In this document: positions 1 to 7,500 of the stretch, piece after piece
Numbering within the stretch: the stretch's first letter is position 1
Layout of the letters: the number at the start of each line of letters is the position of its first letter
Assembly (NCBI GenBank): GCA_903910005.1
Contig: CAIVXW010000494.1
Coordinates: 1 to 8,264, forward strand
Direction of reading: 5' to 3'
Length of the DNA: 8,264 nucleotides
Source: an uncultured Methylococcaceae bacterium
Lineage (GTDB): Bacteria > Pseudomonadota > Gammaproteobacteria > Methylococcales > Methylococcaceae
Made by a program: the position numbers and the translations under genes
Notes under the pieces: generated by a model
Database searches by the model: none
Seen by the model: only the letters and a program-made list of their open reading frames with translations
What the model was told of the DNA's origin: nothing

Positions 1-209
1 CGGCCAAGCTCAATGAATGCTGCCCGGATCTGGCGACCCGCAGCCCGAATGTCTGATGTGGTTCTGTTTGTGCTTTTCATGCGCACGAGATACAGGATTT
101 TGGTGGCGTTTTGCAAGAGGCATCACGTGTACCGATTGCTACGACACGCGGTGCCAACGCTCACCCTGGAGAGTGCCGTTGCCAAGGCCGACAAGCCAGA
201 TAGCGTTTT
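1..209. other. Left-edge stretch with no supported gene
   Basis: No reading frame here gives a convincing protein. One frame reads through from the window edge and stops at 54-56 (ending ...RSPNV), so it could be the last 17 codons of a gene lying mostly outside the window, but that is too short to judge. Another + frame is open from 13 to 216. Its translation is rich in Arg, Leu and Val, is not recognisable and has no Shine-Dalgarno sequence. It stops 4 nt after the start of the next ORF in a different frame, so it could be a frame-shifted upstream part of the 210-713 gene. No tRNA, terminator or promoter was recognised. Confidence 0.35.
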
Positions 210-713
210 GTGTTAGGTGGGTGGCCGTTTCTACGCAAGGCGGCAGAGGATACTGCCAAGCGTTATCGTGAATGGGCGGAGGGAAAAGCACTACCACCAG
301 GCCAGTTTTTCTCTTTGACCGAGAATCTGCGAGCAGCAAGGAACAAGCTACTTGAGGGCCTCCCCAGGTCGCTGTATGAATCGGTGTTGAAAGGTACTCC
401 CAAGGAGTACCGGGCACTGTTGATATCGACTGACGACACCGACCTGGATAACAACACTGCGCTGCAACCCGCCGACAAAGGCAAACTCAAATCCAGGCGG
501 CGCGATCTCCGCACTGTTCTGAATGACGATGGTTGGGTCAAGATGGAGGCCGTGAAGGCTATCGACGATGTGCTGCACATGACTGAACGTGTACTGAATC
601 CTGCGTCCCACGGCAACACAACGCCCCTGTACGAAGAAGAAGTTCGCCGCGCCAAGCGACTCATTGACCGGCTGGAAATTGACCGGCTGGAAAAAGTGCT
701 GAAAGGCCAGTAG
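210..713 (+). CDS. Hypothetical protein, possibly the C-terminal remnant of a larger protein
   Basis: This encodes 167 residues of unknown function, predicted soluble and highly charged, with no signal peptide or membrane segment. The GTG at 210 is the first possible start after an in-frame stop at 201-203. No good ribosome binding site precedes it, so the true N-terminus is doubtful. The N-terminal third (about residues 8-50) is helical and charged. Residues 126-156 hold an NPASH motif followed by PLYEEEVRRAKRLIDRLE. To me this resembles C-terminal tails of large hypothetical or ATPase-like proteins in accessory regions, but this is an impression, not a family assignment. The start lies just after the frame that is open over 13-216, so a disrupted longer gene is possible. 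Sampled lines give about 52-55% GC, somewhat lower than the PFOR gene. It ends with two tandem copies of IDRLE. It could equally be an intact small protein. Confidence 0.5.
   Translation: MLGGWPFLRKAAEDTAKRYREWAEGKALPPGQFFSLTENLRAARNKLLEGLPRSLYESVLKGTPKEYRALLISTDDTDLDNNTALQPADKGKLKSRRRDLRTVLNDDGWVKMEAVKAIDDVLHMTERVLNPASHGNTTPLYEEEVRRAKRLIDRLEIDRLEKVLKGQ
663..692 (+). repeat. Perfect 15-nt tandem duplication inside a coding region
   Basis: The unit ATTGACCGGCTGGAA occurs twice back to back at 663-677 and 678-692. It is in phase with the 210-713 reading frame and adds a second IDRLE pentapeptide seven residues before the C-terminal end. The lack of any mismatch suggests a recent slippage or duplication event. 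The added segment would extend a charged terminal helix without breaking the frame. Confidence 0.95.
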
Positions 714-748
714 AAGGCTCGACTGCCTCAGTGACCTTATCCCGAATT

Positions 749-767
749 CGCGTTATCTTACAACGCG
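749..767. promoter_or_regulatory. 6-bp inverted repeat in the asnB upstream region
   Basis: Arms CGCGTT (749-754) and AACGCG (762-767) flank a 7-nt spacer. There is no T-run after it, so it is not a convincing intrinsic terminator for the upstream ORF. It could be a small hairpin or a protein-binding dyad about 64 nt before the asnB start. A 6-bp dyad can occur by chance, so support is weak. Confidence 0.25.
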
Positions 768-778
768 GTATGACGTAG

Positions 779-793
779 GGGGTATCATACCCC
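779..793. promoter_or_regulatory. Perfect 7-bp dyad upstream of asnB, candidate operator
   Basis: The sequence GGGGTATCATACCCC is a perfect inverted repeat of 7-bp arms around a single central C. It lies 37 nt before the asnB start codon. The internal TATCAT (783-788) matches a sigma-70 -10 hexamer at five of six positions, but I see no good -35 at normal spacing. A regulator site overlapping a promoter is possible. Its right arm is also the first C-tract of the neighbouring repeat, so the symmetry may be partly incidental. Confidence 0.3.
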
Positions 794-821
794 TAACCCC
801 TTAACCCCTAACCCTAATCCC
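790..821. repeat. Telomere-like C-tract repeat, G-quadruplex motif on the minus strand
   Basis: Five C-tracts at 790-793, 797-800, 805-808, 812-814 and 819-821 are separated by TAA, TTAA, TAA and TAAT. They form a degenerate array of CCCCTAA-type heptamers. The complementary strand has five G-tracts of 3-4 with 3-4 nt loops, which meets the usual G-quadruplex consensus. The array ends 9 nt before the asnB ATG. In the transcript it gives a 40-nt stretch without G (783-822), the composition expected of unstructured leader RNA or a Rho-loading site. Confidence 0.85.
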
Positions 822-830
822 TGCTGAACC

Positions 831-2789
831 ATGTGTGGAATCACCGGATTCTTGCTTAATCCCACTGACGCTGAACGCGGTCATCTGGCGGACACCATCG
901 CCGCCATGACCAATACCCTGACGCATCGCGGGCCGGATGATTCCGGCGTATGGATGAACCAGACCGCAGGCATTGCCCTGGGACACCGTCGTCTGTCGGT
1001 TATCGAAACCTCCGAACTGGGGCATCAACCCATGCTCTCTGCCTGCGAACGCTATGTCATCGTGTTTAATGGCGAAATCTACAATCACCAGGAATTACGG
1101 CGGGAACTGGAGCATACCGGCCATACTCGCGGCTGGCGGGGTCAGTCCGATACCGAAACCCTGCTGGCCATGATCGTGGCCCGGGGGGTTTCAGCCACCT
1201 TGCGTAAACTGCAGGGCATGTTCGCCTTTGCCCTGTGGGATCAGCACAATCAAAGCCTGATTCTGGCCCGTGACCGCATGGGGGAAAAACCACTGTATTA
1301 CGGCTGGGTCGGTGATGTATTCGTATTTGCTTCCGAACTCAAGGCACTCAGGGTTTATCCGGGTTTCCGCAGTGAGGTGGATCGACGTATCCTGAGCCTT
1401 TATCTCAGGCTGGGCTACATACCGGCTCCCTGGACCCTGCATCAGGGTATGTCGCGCCTGTCACCCGGTCACCACGTCACCCTGGTATGCGGCCAGACCG
1501 ATCTGGCCAGTGAATGTTACTGGTCAGCCCTCAGCGCAACCCGCAAGGGACAGCGGGAAAAGTTTAGCGGCAGCGACGGCGATGCCATGAATCTGCTGGA
1601 CGAAACCCTGCGCCGGGCCGTCAGCGATCAGATGGTGGCTGACGTTCCCCTGGGCGCGTTCCTCAGCGGAGGCATTGATTCCTCGCTGATTGTGGCCATG
1701 ATGCAGTCTCAGGCCGGTAGTCCGGTCAAAACCTTCAGCATCGGTTTCAGGGAACCCGGCTATGACGAGGCACAACATGCCGCCCGTGTGGCTCGCCATC
1801 TGGGTACTGACCATACCGAACTGTACGTAACGCCCCGCGAGGCTCTGGAGGTATTGCCGCTGTTGCCGGGCTGTTATGACGAGCCTTTCGCCGATCCTTC
1901 GGCCATACCGACATTTTTGCTGTCGCAACGGACTCGTCATGATGTGGTGGTCAGCCTGTCCGGCGATGGCGGTGATGAGTTGTTCGGCGGCTATAATCGC
2001 TATCTGTGGACGACCCGCATCTGGCAACGGTTTGGCACCTGGCCCCCGGGTGTGCGGGCCTTCCTTGCCACCCTGATGACCCTGATTCCTCCGGCACTCT
2101 GGGACAAAGTGCTGGGATTGGCTTTTCTGCTGCTGCCCCCCTCGCTGCATTACCCGCAACCCGGCGACAAGGTACATAAACTGGCTGACATGCTGCCGGC
2201 CCGTTCGCCGGTTGCCATGTATCGCAGCCTGATCTCGCACTGGAAACAACCGGCTGAACTGGTAAAGAATGGCAGGGAACCGCCGACCCTGCTGGACGGT
2301 GGCTCACCACCCCGTGAAATTCAGGCTCTGGAACAGTATCTGATGCACCTGGATGTCATGACGTATTTACCCGATAACATTTTGACCAAACTGGATCGGG
2401 CCGCCATGGCCAATAGTCTGGAAACCCGGTTGCCGTTTCTGGATCACCGGGTGTTTGAATTGGCGCAGACCCTGCCGATCAATCTCAAAATGCGTGACGG
2501 CCAGGGCAAATGGATTTTGCGTGAACTGCTGTACCGTTACGTTCCCCGCAACCTGATCGAACGTCCCAAGACCGGGTTCGCGGTGCCGCTCGACAGTTGG
2601 CTGCGCGGCCCCATGAAACCCTGGGCAGAGGCCCTGCTGCAAGAAAAGCGGCTGGTTCAGGAAGGATACTTCAACCCGGCTCCAATCCGGGCGGCCTGGA
2701 AGGAACATGTATCCGGACGCAGAAACCACGCCCAGTCGCTCTGGATTATCCTGATGTTTCAGCTCTGGCTGGAGAATAATCAGGGGTAA
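831..2789 (+). CDS. asnB: Asparagine synthase (glutamine-hydrolysing) / AsnB-type amidotransferase
   Basis: A cytosolic enzyme of the class-II (Ntn) glutamine amidotransferase family. It hydrolyses glutamine, channels ammonia and amidates an ATP-activated carboxylate, classically aspartate to asparagine. The start is fixed because Cys2, after Met removal, is the nucleophile (MCGITGF). The glutaminase domain (about 1-215) shows THRGPDD (31-37), GHRRLS (51-56), FNGEIYNH (79-86) and SDTET (106-110). The synthetase domain (about 250-650) shows the ATP pyrophosphatase loop SGGIDSS (279-285), SGDGGDELFGGY (377-388) and the DNILTKLDRAAMANSLETR block (515-533). All key residues look intact. At 652 aa it is longer than E. 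coli AsnB (about 554 aa) and resembles homologues in polysaccharide or exosortase-type loci, so the true acceptor may be a sugar acid or another carboxylate rather than aspartate. No Shine-Dalgarno sequence is visible; the leader is C-rich. It is not tightly coupled to its neighbours. Confidence 0.93.
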   Translation: MCGITGFLLNPTDAERGHLADTIAAMTNTLTHRGPDDSGVWMNQTAGIALGHRRLSVIETSELGHQPMLSACERYVIVFNGEIYNHQELRRELEHTGHTRGWRGQSDTETLLAMIVARGVSATLRKLQGMFAFALWDQHNQSLILARDRMGEKPLYYGWVGDVFVFASELKALRVYPGFRSEVDRRILSLYLRLGYIPAPWTLHQGMSRLSPGHHVTLVCGQTDLASECYWSALSATRKGQREKFSGSDGDAMNLLDETLRRAVSDQMVADVPLGAFLSGGIDSSLIVAMMQSQAGSPVKTFSIGFREPGYDEAQHAARVARHLGTDHTELYVTPREALEVLPLLPGCYDEPFADPSAIPTFLLSQRTRHDVVVSLSGDGGDELFGGYNRYLWTTRIWQRFGTWPPGVRAFLATLMTLIPPALWDKVLGLAFLLLPPSLHYPQPGDKVHKLADMLPARSPVAMYRSLISHWKQPAELVKNGREPPTLLDGGSPPREIQALEQYLMHLDVMTYLPDNILTKLDRAAMANSLETRLPFLDHRVFELAQTLPINLKMRDGQGKWILRELLYRYVPRNLIERPKTGFAVPLDSWLRGPMKPWAEALLQEKRLVQEGYFNPAPIRAAWKEHVSGRRNHAQSLWIILMFQLWLENNQG

Positions 2790-2884
2790 CGGCTACAGGG
2801 GGCGTGGTTTTTTAATCCGGGTGAGAGACCCGTAGTCCCACCACTTGTCATTTTGTCATTCACCCCAACCCCGTTATTCGAGTC
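2790..2884. other. Intergenic gap with weak hairpin and 8-bp tandem repeat
   Basis: This 95-nt gap separates asnB from the oxidoreductase pair. It has a T6 run at 2808-2813 without a strong stem before it, and a 5-bp stem CGGGT/ACCCG at 2818-2832 without a following T-run, so no convincing intrinsic terminator exists. TTGTCATT occurs twice in tandem at 2845-2852 and 2853-2860. Each copy contains TTGTCA, close to the -35 consensus, but no good -10 follows at the right distance. From 2836 to 2872 there are only two G residues. No Shine-Dalgarno sequence precedes the ATG at 2885. Confidence 0.5.
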
Positions 2885-4534
2885 ATGACCCACACCATTC
2901 CATCGACTGATCTGACCCGTCCCGCTGACCTGCAACAACACGATCGGGGAACCGGTTCAGTACGGCAGCGGCGTCCGGTTTACGTGGATCTGCTGCCTCC
3001 CTGCAATCAGGCCTGTCCGGCCGGTGAAAACATTCAGGCCTGGCTGGCCGAGGCCCAGGCCGGACGTTATGAGGCGGCCTGGCGTATCCTGATGCGCGAT
3101 AACCCGCTGCCAGCGGTACATGGGCGGGTGTGCTATCACCCCTGTGAAACCGGCTGCAACCGCACGGCCCTGGATGAAGCCGTCAGCATCCACGCCGTGG
3201 AGCGGTTTCTGGGGGATCTGGCCCTGCGGCACAACTGGCAGGTCGAGCCGGATGCGCCACCCAGTGGCCGACGGGTACTGGTGGTGGGCGCAGGTCCGAG
3301 CGGCCTGTCAGCGGCCTACCATCTGGCCCGGCTCGGTCATGCCGTGGAAATACGCGAAGCCGGGCCGCTTGCGGGTGGCATGCTGCATTTCGGCATTCCG
3401 GCCTACCGTCTGCCCCGGGCCGAACTGATGGCGGAAATCCGCCGGATTGAGGCACTGGGGGTTCGCATCGTAGTTAATCACACGGTGGAAAACCTGCTGG
3501 CAGAGCAGCAGGCGGGTGGTTTTGATGCCGTGTTCGTCGCCATCGGTGCCCATCTCAGCAAACGGGTCGACATTCCCGCCCGCGAGGCCGGCAAAATGCT
3601 TGATGCGGTGAGTTTTCTCCGCGAGGTCAGTAGCGGGCAGGCTCCCCGGCTCGGTCGCCGGGTTGCGGTATACGGCGGCGGCAATACCGCCATGGATGCC
3701 GCCCGCACTGCCCTGCGACTGGGGGTGGACGAAGCCCTCATCATCTATCGGCGTGACCGTGACCACATGCCGGCCCATCCGTTCGAGGCCGATGAGGCAC
3801 TGGCCGAAGGGGTCAAAATCAACTGGCTGCGTACCATCCGCACCATTGAGCAAACCCGTATCACGGTGGAGGTCATGGCCATTGACGATCAGGGTTATCC
3901 CCAACCCACCGGCCAGATCGAAACCCTGGAGGCCGATGCCCTGATTCTGGCTTTGGGGCAGGACAGCGACAGCGATTTTCTCAAACAGATACCCGGCATC
4001 AGCTTCAAGCCGGACGGTACCGTCCGGGTGGATGCCAACCTCATGACCGGTGCCCCCGGTATTTTCGCCGGGGGTGACATGGTACCTGGCGAACGCACGG
4101 TGACGGTCGCCACCGGACACGGCAAAAAGGCGGCCCGCTGTATCCATGCCTTTCTCAGCGGCACAACCCGGGTGTCGCCTGACAAGCATCCCGCCATCGG
4201 TTTTGACCAGTTGCGGATTGGCTACCATACGGTGGCAGATCAAATCCATCCCCCCGAACGCCCGCCTGCGGAACGCCACGGTGATTTTCGTGAGGTAGTG
4301 GCGGGACTCAGCGAAGCACAGGCCCGTTTCGAGGCAGGACGCTGTTTTTCCTGCGGCAACTGTTTTGAGTGCGATGGCTGTTTTGGAGCCTGCCCGGAAC
4401 AAGCCATCATCAAGCTGGGGCCAGGCAAACGTTACCGCTACGAGTATGACCGCTGCACCGGTTGCGCCGTGTGTTACGAACAATGCCCCTGTCATGCCAT
4501 CGAAATGGTGGCTGAATCAATGGCACCCTGCTGA
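2885..4534 (+). CDS. GltD-like FAD/NAD(P) oxidoreductase with C-terminal ferredoxin domain, probable PFOR electron partner
   Basis: A soluble flavoprotein of the glutamate-synthase small-subunit / NAD(P)-binding family. The N-terminal Fe-S domain has C40 and C44 (PPCNQACPAGENI), then C83, C87 and C91 (GRVCYHPCETGCNR). The FAD Rossmann motif VVGAGPSGLSAA is at 133-144, the NAD(P) Rossmann motif VYGGGNTAMDAAR at 262-274, and the second FAD contact GIFAGGDMVPGERTV at 392-406. The tail carries six cysteines (C487, C490, C493, C496, C499, C503-P) and a canonical C524-x2-C527-x2-C530-x3-C534-P motif. ATG 2885 is the only plausible start before the conserved core. The gene ends 25 nt before nifJ, suggesting co-transcription. 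No large GltB subunit is present, so a glutamate synthase role is unlikely. A related flavoprotein subunit (KorC) is known from the 2-oxoglutarate:NADP+ oxidoreductase of Azoarcus evansii. By analogy this protein would shuttle electrons between PFOR and NAD(P)(H); that role is inferred. Confidence 0.88.
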   Translation: MTHTIPSTDLTRPADLQQHDRGTGSVRQRRPVYVDLLPPCNQACPAGENIQAWLAEAQAGRYEAAWRILMRDNPLPAVHGRVCYHPCETGCNRTALDEAVSIHAVERFLGDLALRHNWQVEPDAPPSGRRVLVVGAGPSGLSAAYHLARLGHAVEIREAGPLAGGMLHFGIPAYRLPRAELMAEIRRIEALGVRIVVNHTVENLLAEQQAGGFDAVFVAIGAHLSKRVDIPAREAGKMLDAVSFLREVSSGQAPRLGRRVAVYGGGNTAMDAARTALRLGVDEALIIYRRDRDHMPAHPFEADEALAEGVKINWLRTIRTIEQTRITVEVMAIDDQGYPQPTGQIETLEADALILALGQDSDSDFLKQIPGISFKPDGTVRVDANLMTGAPGIFAGGDMVPGERTVTVATGHGKKAARCIHAFLSGTTRVSPDKHPAIGFDQLRIGYHTVADQIHPPERPPAERHGDFREVVAGLSEAQARFEAGRCFSCGNCFECDGCFGACPEQAIIKLGPGKRYRYEYDRCTGCAVCYEQCPCHAIEMVAESMAPC

Positions 4535-4548
4535 ACCTTCCTCCACAC

Positions 4549-4551
4549 AGG
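4549..4551 (+). promoter_or_regulatory. Minimal ribosome binding site deciding the nifJ start
   Basis: AGG lies 8 nt before the ATG at 4560, a normal Shine-Dalgarno distance though a short match. The frame stays open upstream to an ATG at 4365. That extension would lie inside the ferredoxin-encoding end of the preceding gene and adds 65 non-conserved residues. The conserved PFOR N-terminus (METPQVITLEGNEAVAHVAY) starts at 4560. Confidence 0.55.
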
Positions 4552-4559
4552 TACACTCT

Positions 4560-7500
4560 ATGGAAACCCCGCAAGTCATTACCCTTGAAGGCAACGAGGC
4601 GGTTGCCCACGTTGCTTACCGGATCAACGAAGTCTGCGCCATCTATCCCATTACCCCTTCGTCCACCATGGCCGAACTGGCCGATCAATGGGCCGCCGAA
4701 GGTAAAACCAACATTTTTGGCGAAGTGCCCTGCGTCGTCGAAATGCAAAGCGAGGGCGGTGCCGCCGGTACCGTCCACGGTGCCCTGCAAACCGGTGGAC
4801 TCACTACCACCTTCACGGCCTCGCAGGGGCTGTTGCTGATGATCCCCAACATGTACAAAATCGCCGGTGAACTGACGCCGACGGTGTTTCATGTCGCAGC
4901 CCGTGCGCTCGCGGCACAGGGATTGTCGATTTTTGGCGATCATTCCGACGTGGCGGCTGTCCGTGCCACCGGTTTTGCCCAACTGGCGTCGGCCTCGGTG
5001 CAGGAAGCCCACGACATGGCCCTGATCACCCAGGCGGCCAGCCTGGCGTCACGGATTCCCTTCATTCATTTTTTCGACGGTTTCCGTACCTCGCATGAAG
5101 TCAGCAAAATCGAATTGTTGCCCGATGCGGTACTCAAGGCTTTGATTGATCCCGATCAGGTGCGGGCCCACCGACAACGCGGACTCAGCCCGGACAATCC
5201 CTGTATCCGTGGTACCGCCCAGAATCCGGACATCTACTTTCAGGGGCGCGAAACGGTCAATCCGTTTTATGCCGCACTGCCTGGCATTGTTCAGGCCACC
5301 CTGGATCGCTTTGCCACCCTGACCGGTCGCCACTACCGGTTATTCGAGTATTACGGCCATCCGGCAGCCGAGCGGGTTGTGGTGATCATGGGTTCGGCTG
5401 CATACACCCTGCGTGAAACCGTCGCCTGGCTGCAACGACAGGGCGAGCGGGTGGGGGTGATTCAGGTCAGGCTGTGCCTGCCGTTTTCGGCCAGCCACTT
5501 TCTGGCGGTGCTGCCCGTCAGTACCCGGGCGGTGGCGGTGCTGGATCGCACCAAAATGCCGGGTTCTACCGGCGAACCGCTGTACTGTGATGTGGTCACC
5601 ACCCTGAGCGAGGCCTGTGCCCGTGGTGAACTTGACGCCATGCCGTGCGTCATCGGCGGACGCTACGGCTTGTCGTCCAAGGAGTTCAACCCGGCCATGG
5701 CCCGGGCCGTACTGGATGAGTTGAGCCGGCCCTCCCCCAAAAATCACTTTACCATCGGCATCCGGGACGATGTCTCCCATACCAGTCTGACCTGGCCGGA
5801 CGGGTTTGATATTGAATCACCCGCCGTGACCCGCGCCCTGTTTTTCGGGTTGGGGGCTGACGGTACGGTCGGAGCCAACAAGAACAGCATCAAGATCATC
5901 GGAGAATCCACCCCGTTACATGCCCAGGGCTATTTTGTGTATGACTCGAAAAAATCGGGTTCACGCACGGTCTCCCATGTGCGTTTCGGGCCAGACCCGA
6001 TTCAGTCACCGTATCTGATTGAATCAGCCGGTTTCATCGGTTGCCACCAGTTCAGTTTTATCCAGACCCTCGACGTACTGGAAAAAGCAGCCCGGGGAGC
6101 CACCCTGCTGCTGAACAGTCCGTACGGGCCTTCGGCAGTCTGGGCTCATTTGCCACGGGATATCCAGAACACCCTGATTGAGCGGCAGATGAAATTTTAC
6201 GTGATCGATGCCAGCCAGGTGGCTCAGGCCACCGGCATGGCCGGACGCACCAACACCATCATGCAAACCTGCTTTTTTGCCCTGGCCGGTGTGTTGCCGC
6301 GTGAGGCGGCCATCGACCGGATCAAGCAGTCCATCAAAAAAACCTACGGCAAAAAGGGCGAGGAGGTCGTCCGCAAAAACTTTGAGGCCGTGGATCAAAC
6401 CCTGGCTCATCTGTATGAGGTAACGGTACCGCAGACCGCAACCAGTACGCTGACACGACCGCCGGTAGTACCACCGGAGGCACCGGCCTTCGTGCAACAG
6501 GTAACGGCCTGGATGATGGCGGGCAAGGGTGATCAGTTGCCGGTCAGCCGGATACCGGTCGATGGCACGTATCCCACCGGCACCACCCGCTTCGAGAAAC
6601 GCAACATTGCCCTGGCGGTTCCGCAGTGGGAGCCATCGCTCTGCATTCAGTGCGGCAATTGCAGTTTCATCTGCCCGCACAGCGTCATCCGCAGCAAGTT
6701 CTATCACCAGACCCGTCTGGCCGAGGCTCCGGACGGTTTCCAGTCCGCCCCCATCAATGCCCGTGGTTTTCCGGAGACCCGCTTTACCCTGCAAATTTAC
6801 GGCGAGGATTGCACCGGTTGTGGCCTGTGTGTGGAAGTGTGCCCGGCCATCAGCCCGACCCGGGAAACCGTCAAGGCGATCAACATGGCACCGAGGGCAA
6901 CCGATCTGACGGCGGAACGGGCTTCGCTCGGCTTTTTTGAAAGCCTGCCGGTCAACGAACGGGCCGAGGTTGATTTCTCCTCGGTACGCGGGGTGCAGTT
7001 TCTGCAGCCGCTGTTCGAGTTCTCCGGTGCCTGTGCCGGTTGCGGTGAAACGCCCTATGTCCGCCTGTTGTCGCAGTTGTTTGGCGACCGCCTGCTGATC
7101 GCCAATGCCACCGGCTGTTCCTCCATCTACGGCGGCAACCTGCCCACGACACCCTGGACTACCAACGGTGAGGGGCGCGGTCCGGCCTGGGCCAATTCGC
7201 TGTTCGAGGACAATGCCGAATTCGGACTGGGATTTCGCCTGACCGCCGATCAGCACCTCTCCTATGCCCATGCCCTGCTGCATACCCTCAAACCGGTTCT
7301 GGGCGAGGCTCTGGTCGATGCCGTCATCGCCGCTCCCCAGATCAGCGAGGCGGAGATTCGCCAGCAACGCCAGCGGGTGAGCGAACTGCGCTCCCGGCTG
7401 GAGGCCTGCGACCGCGAACCCGCCCGGGAACTGTTGTCAGTGCTGGATTATCTGGTCAGGCGCAGTGTCTGGCTGGTGGGCGGCGACGGCTGGGCTTACG

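Noticed and set aside
1524..2249. 241-codon open frame on the minus strand
   Set aside because: It is antisense to asnB and low in recognisable content (many Gln, Gly and His); treated as a shadow frame.
2818..2832. Intrinsic terminator after asnB
   Set aside because: The 5-bp stem has no T-run after it, and the T6 run at 2808-2813 comes before the stem rather than after it.
3308..4495. 395-codon open frame on the minus strand
   Set aside because: It is antisense to the flavoprotein gene, with no recognisable motif; treated as a shadow frame.
2885..4534. Glutamate synthase small subunit (gltD) role
   Set aside because: The fold is shared, but there is no large subunit in the window, a ferredoxin tail is fused to it, and the neighbour is PFOR. 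A redox-partner role fits better.
4365..4559. In-frame upstream extension of the PFOR frame
   Set aside because: It overlaps the ferredoxin end of the preceding gene, its translation is not PFOR-like, and the conserved N-terminus plus an AGG site support the start at 4560.
6024..7367. 447-codon open frame on the minus strand
   Set aside because: It lies wholly inside the well-supported PFOR gene. Long stop-free antisense frames are expected opposite GC-rich coding DNA, and the translation shows no recognisable domain.
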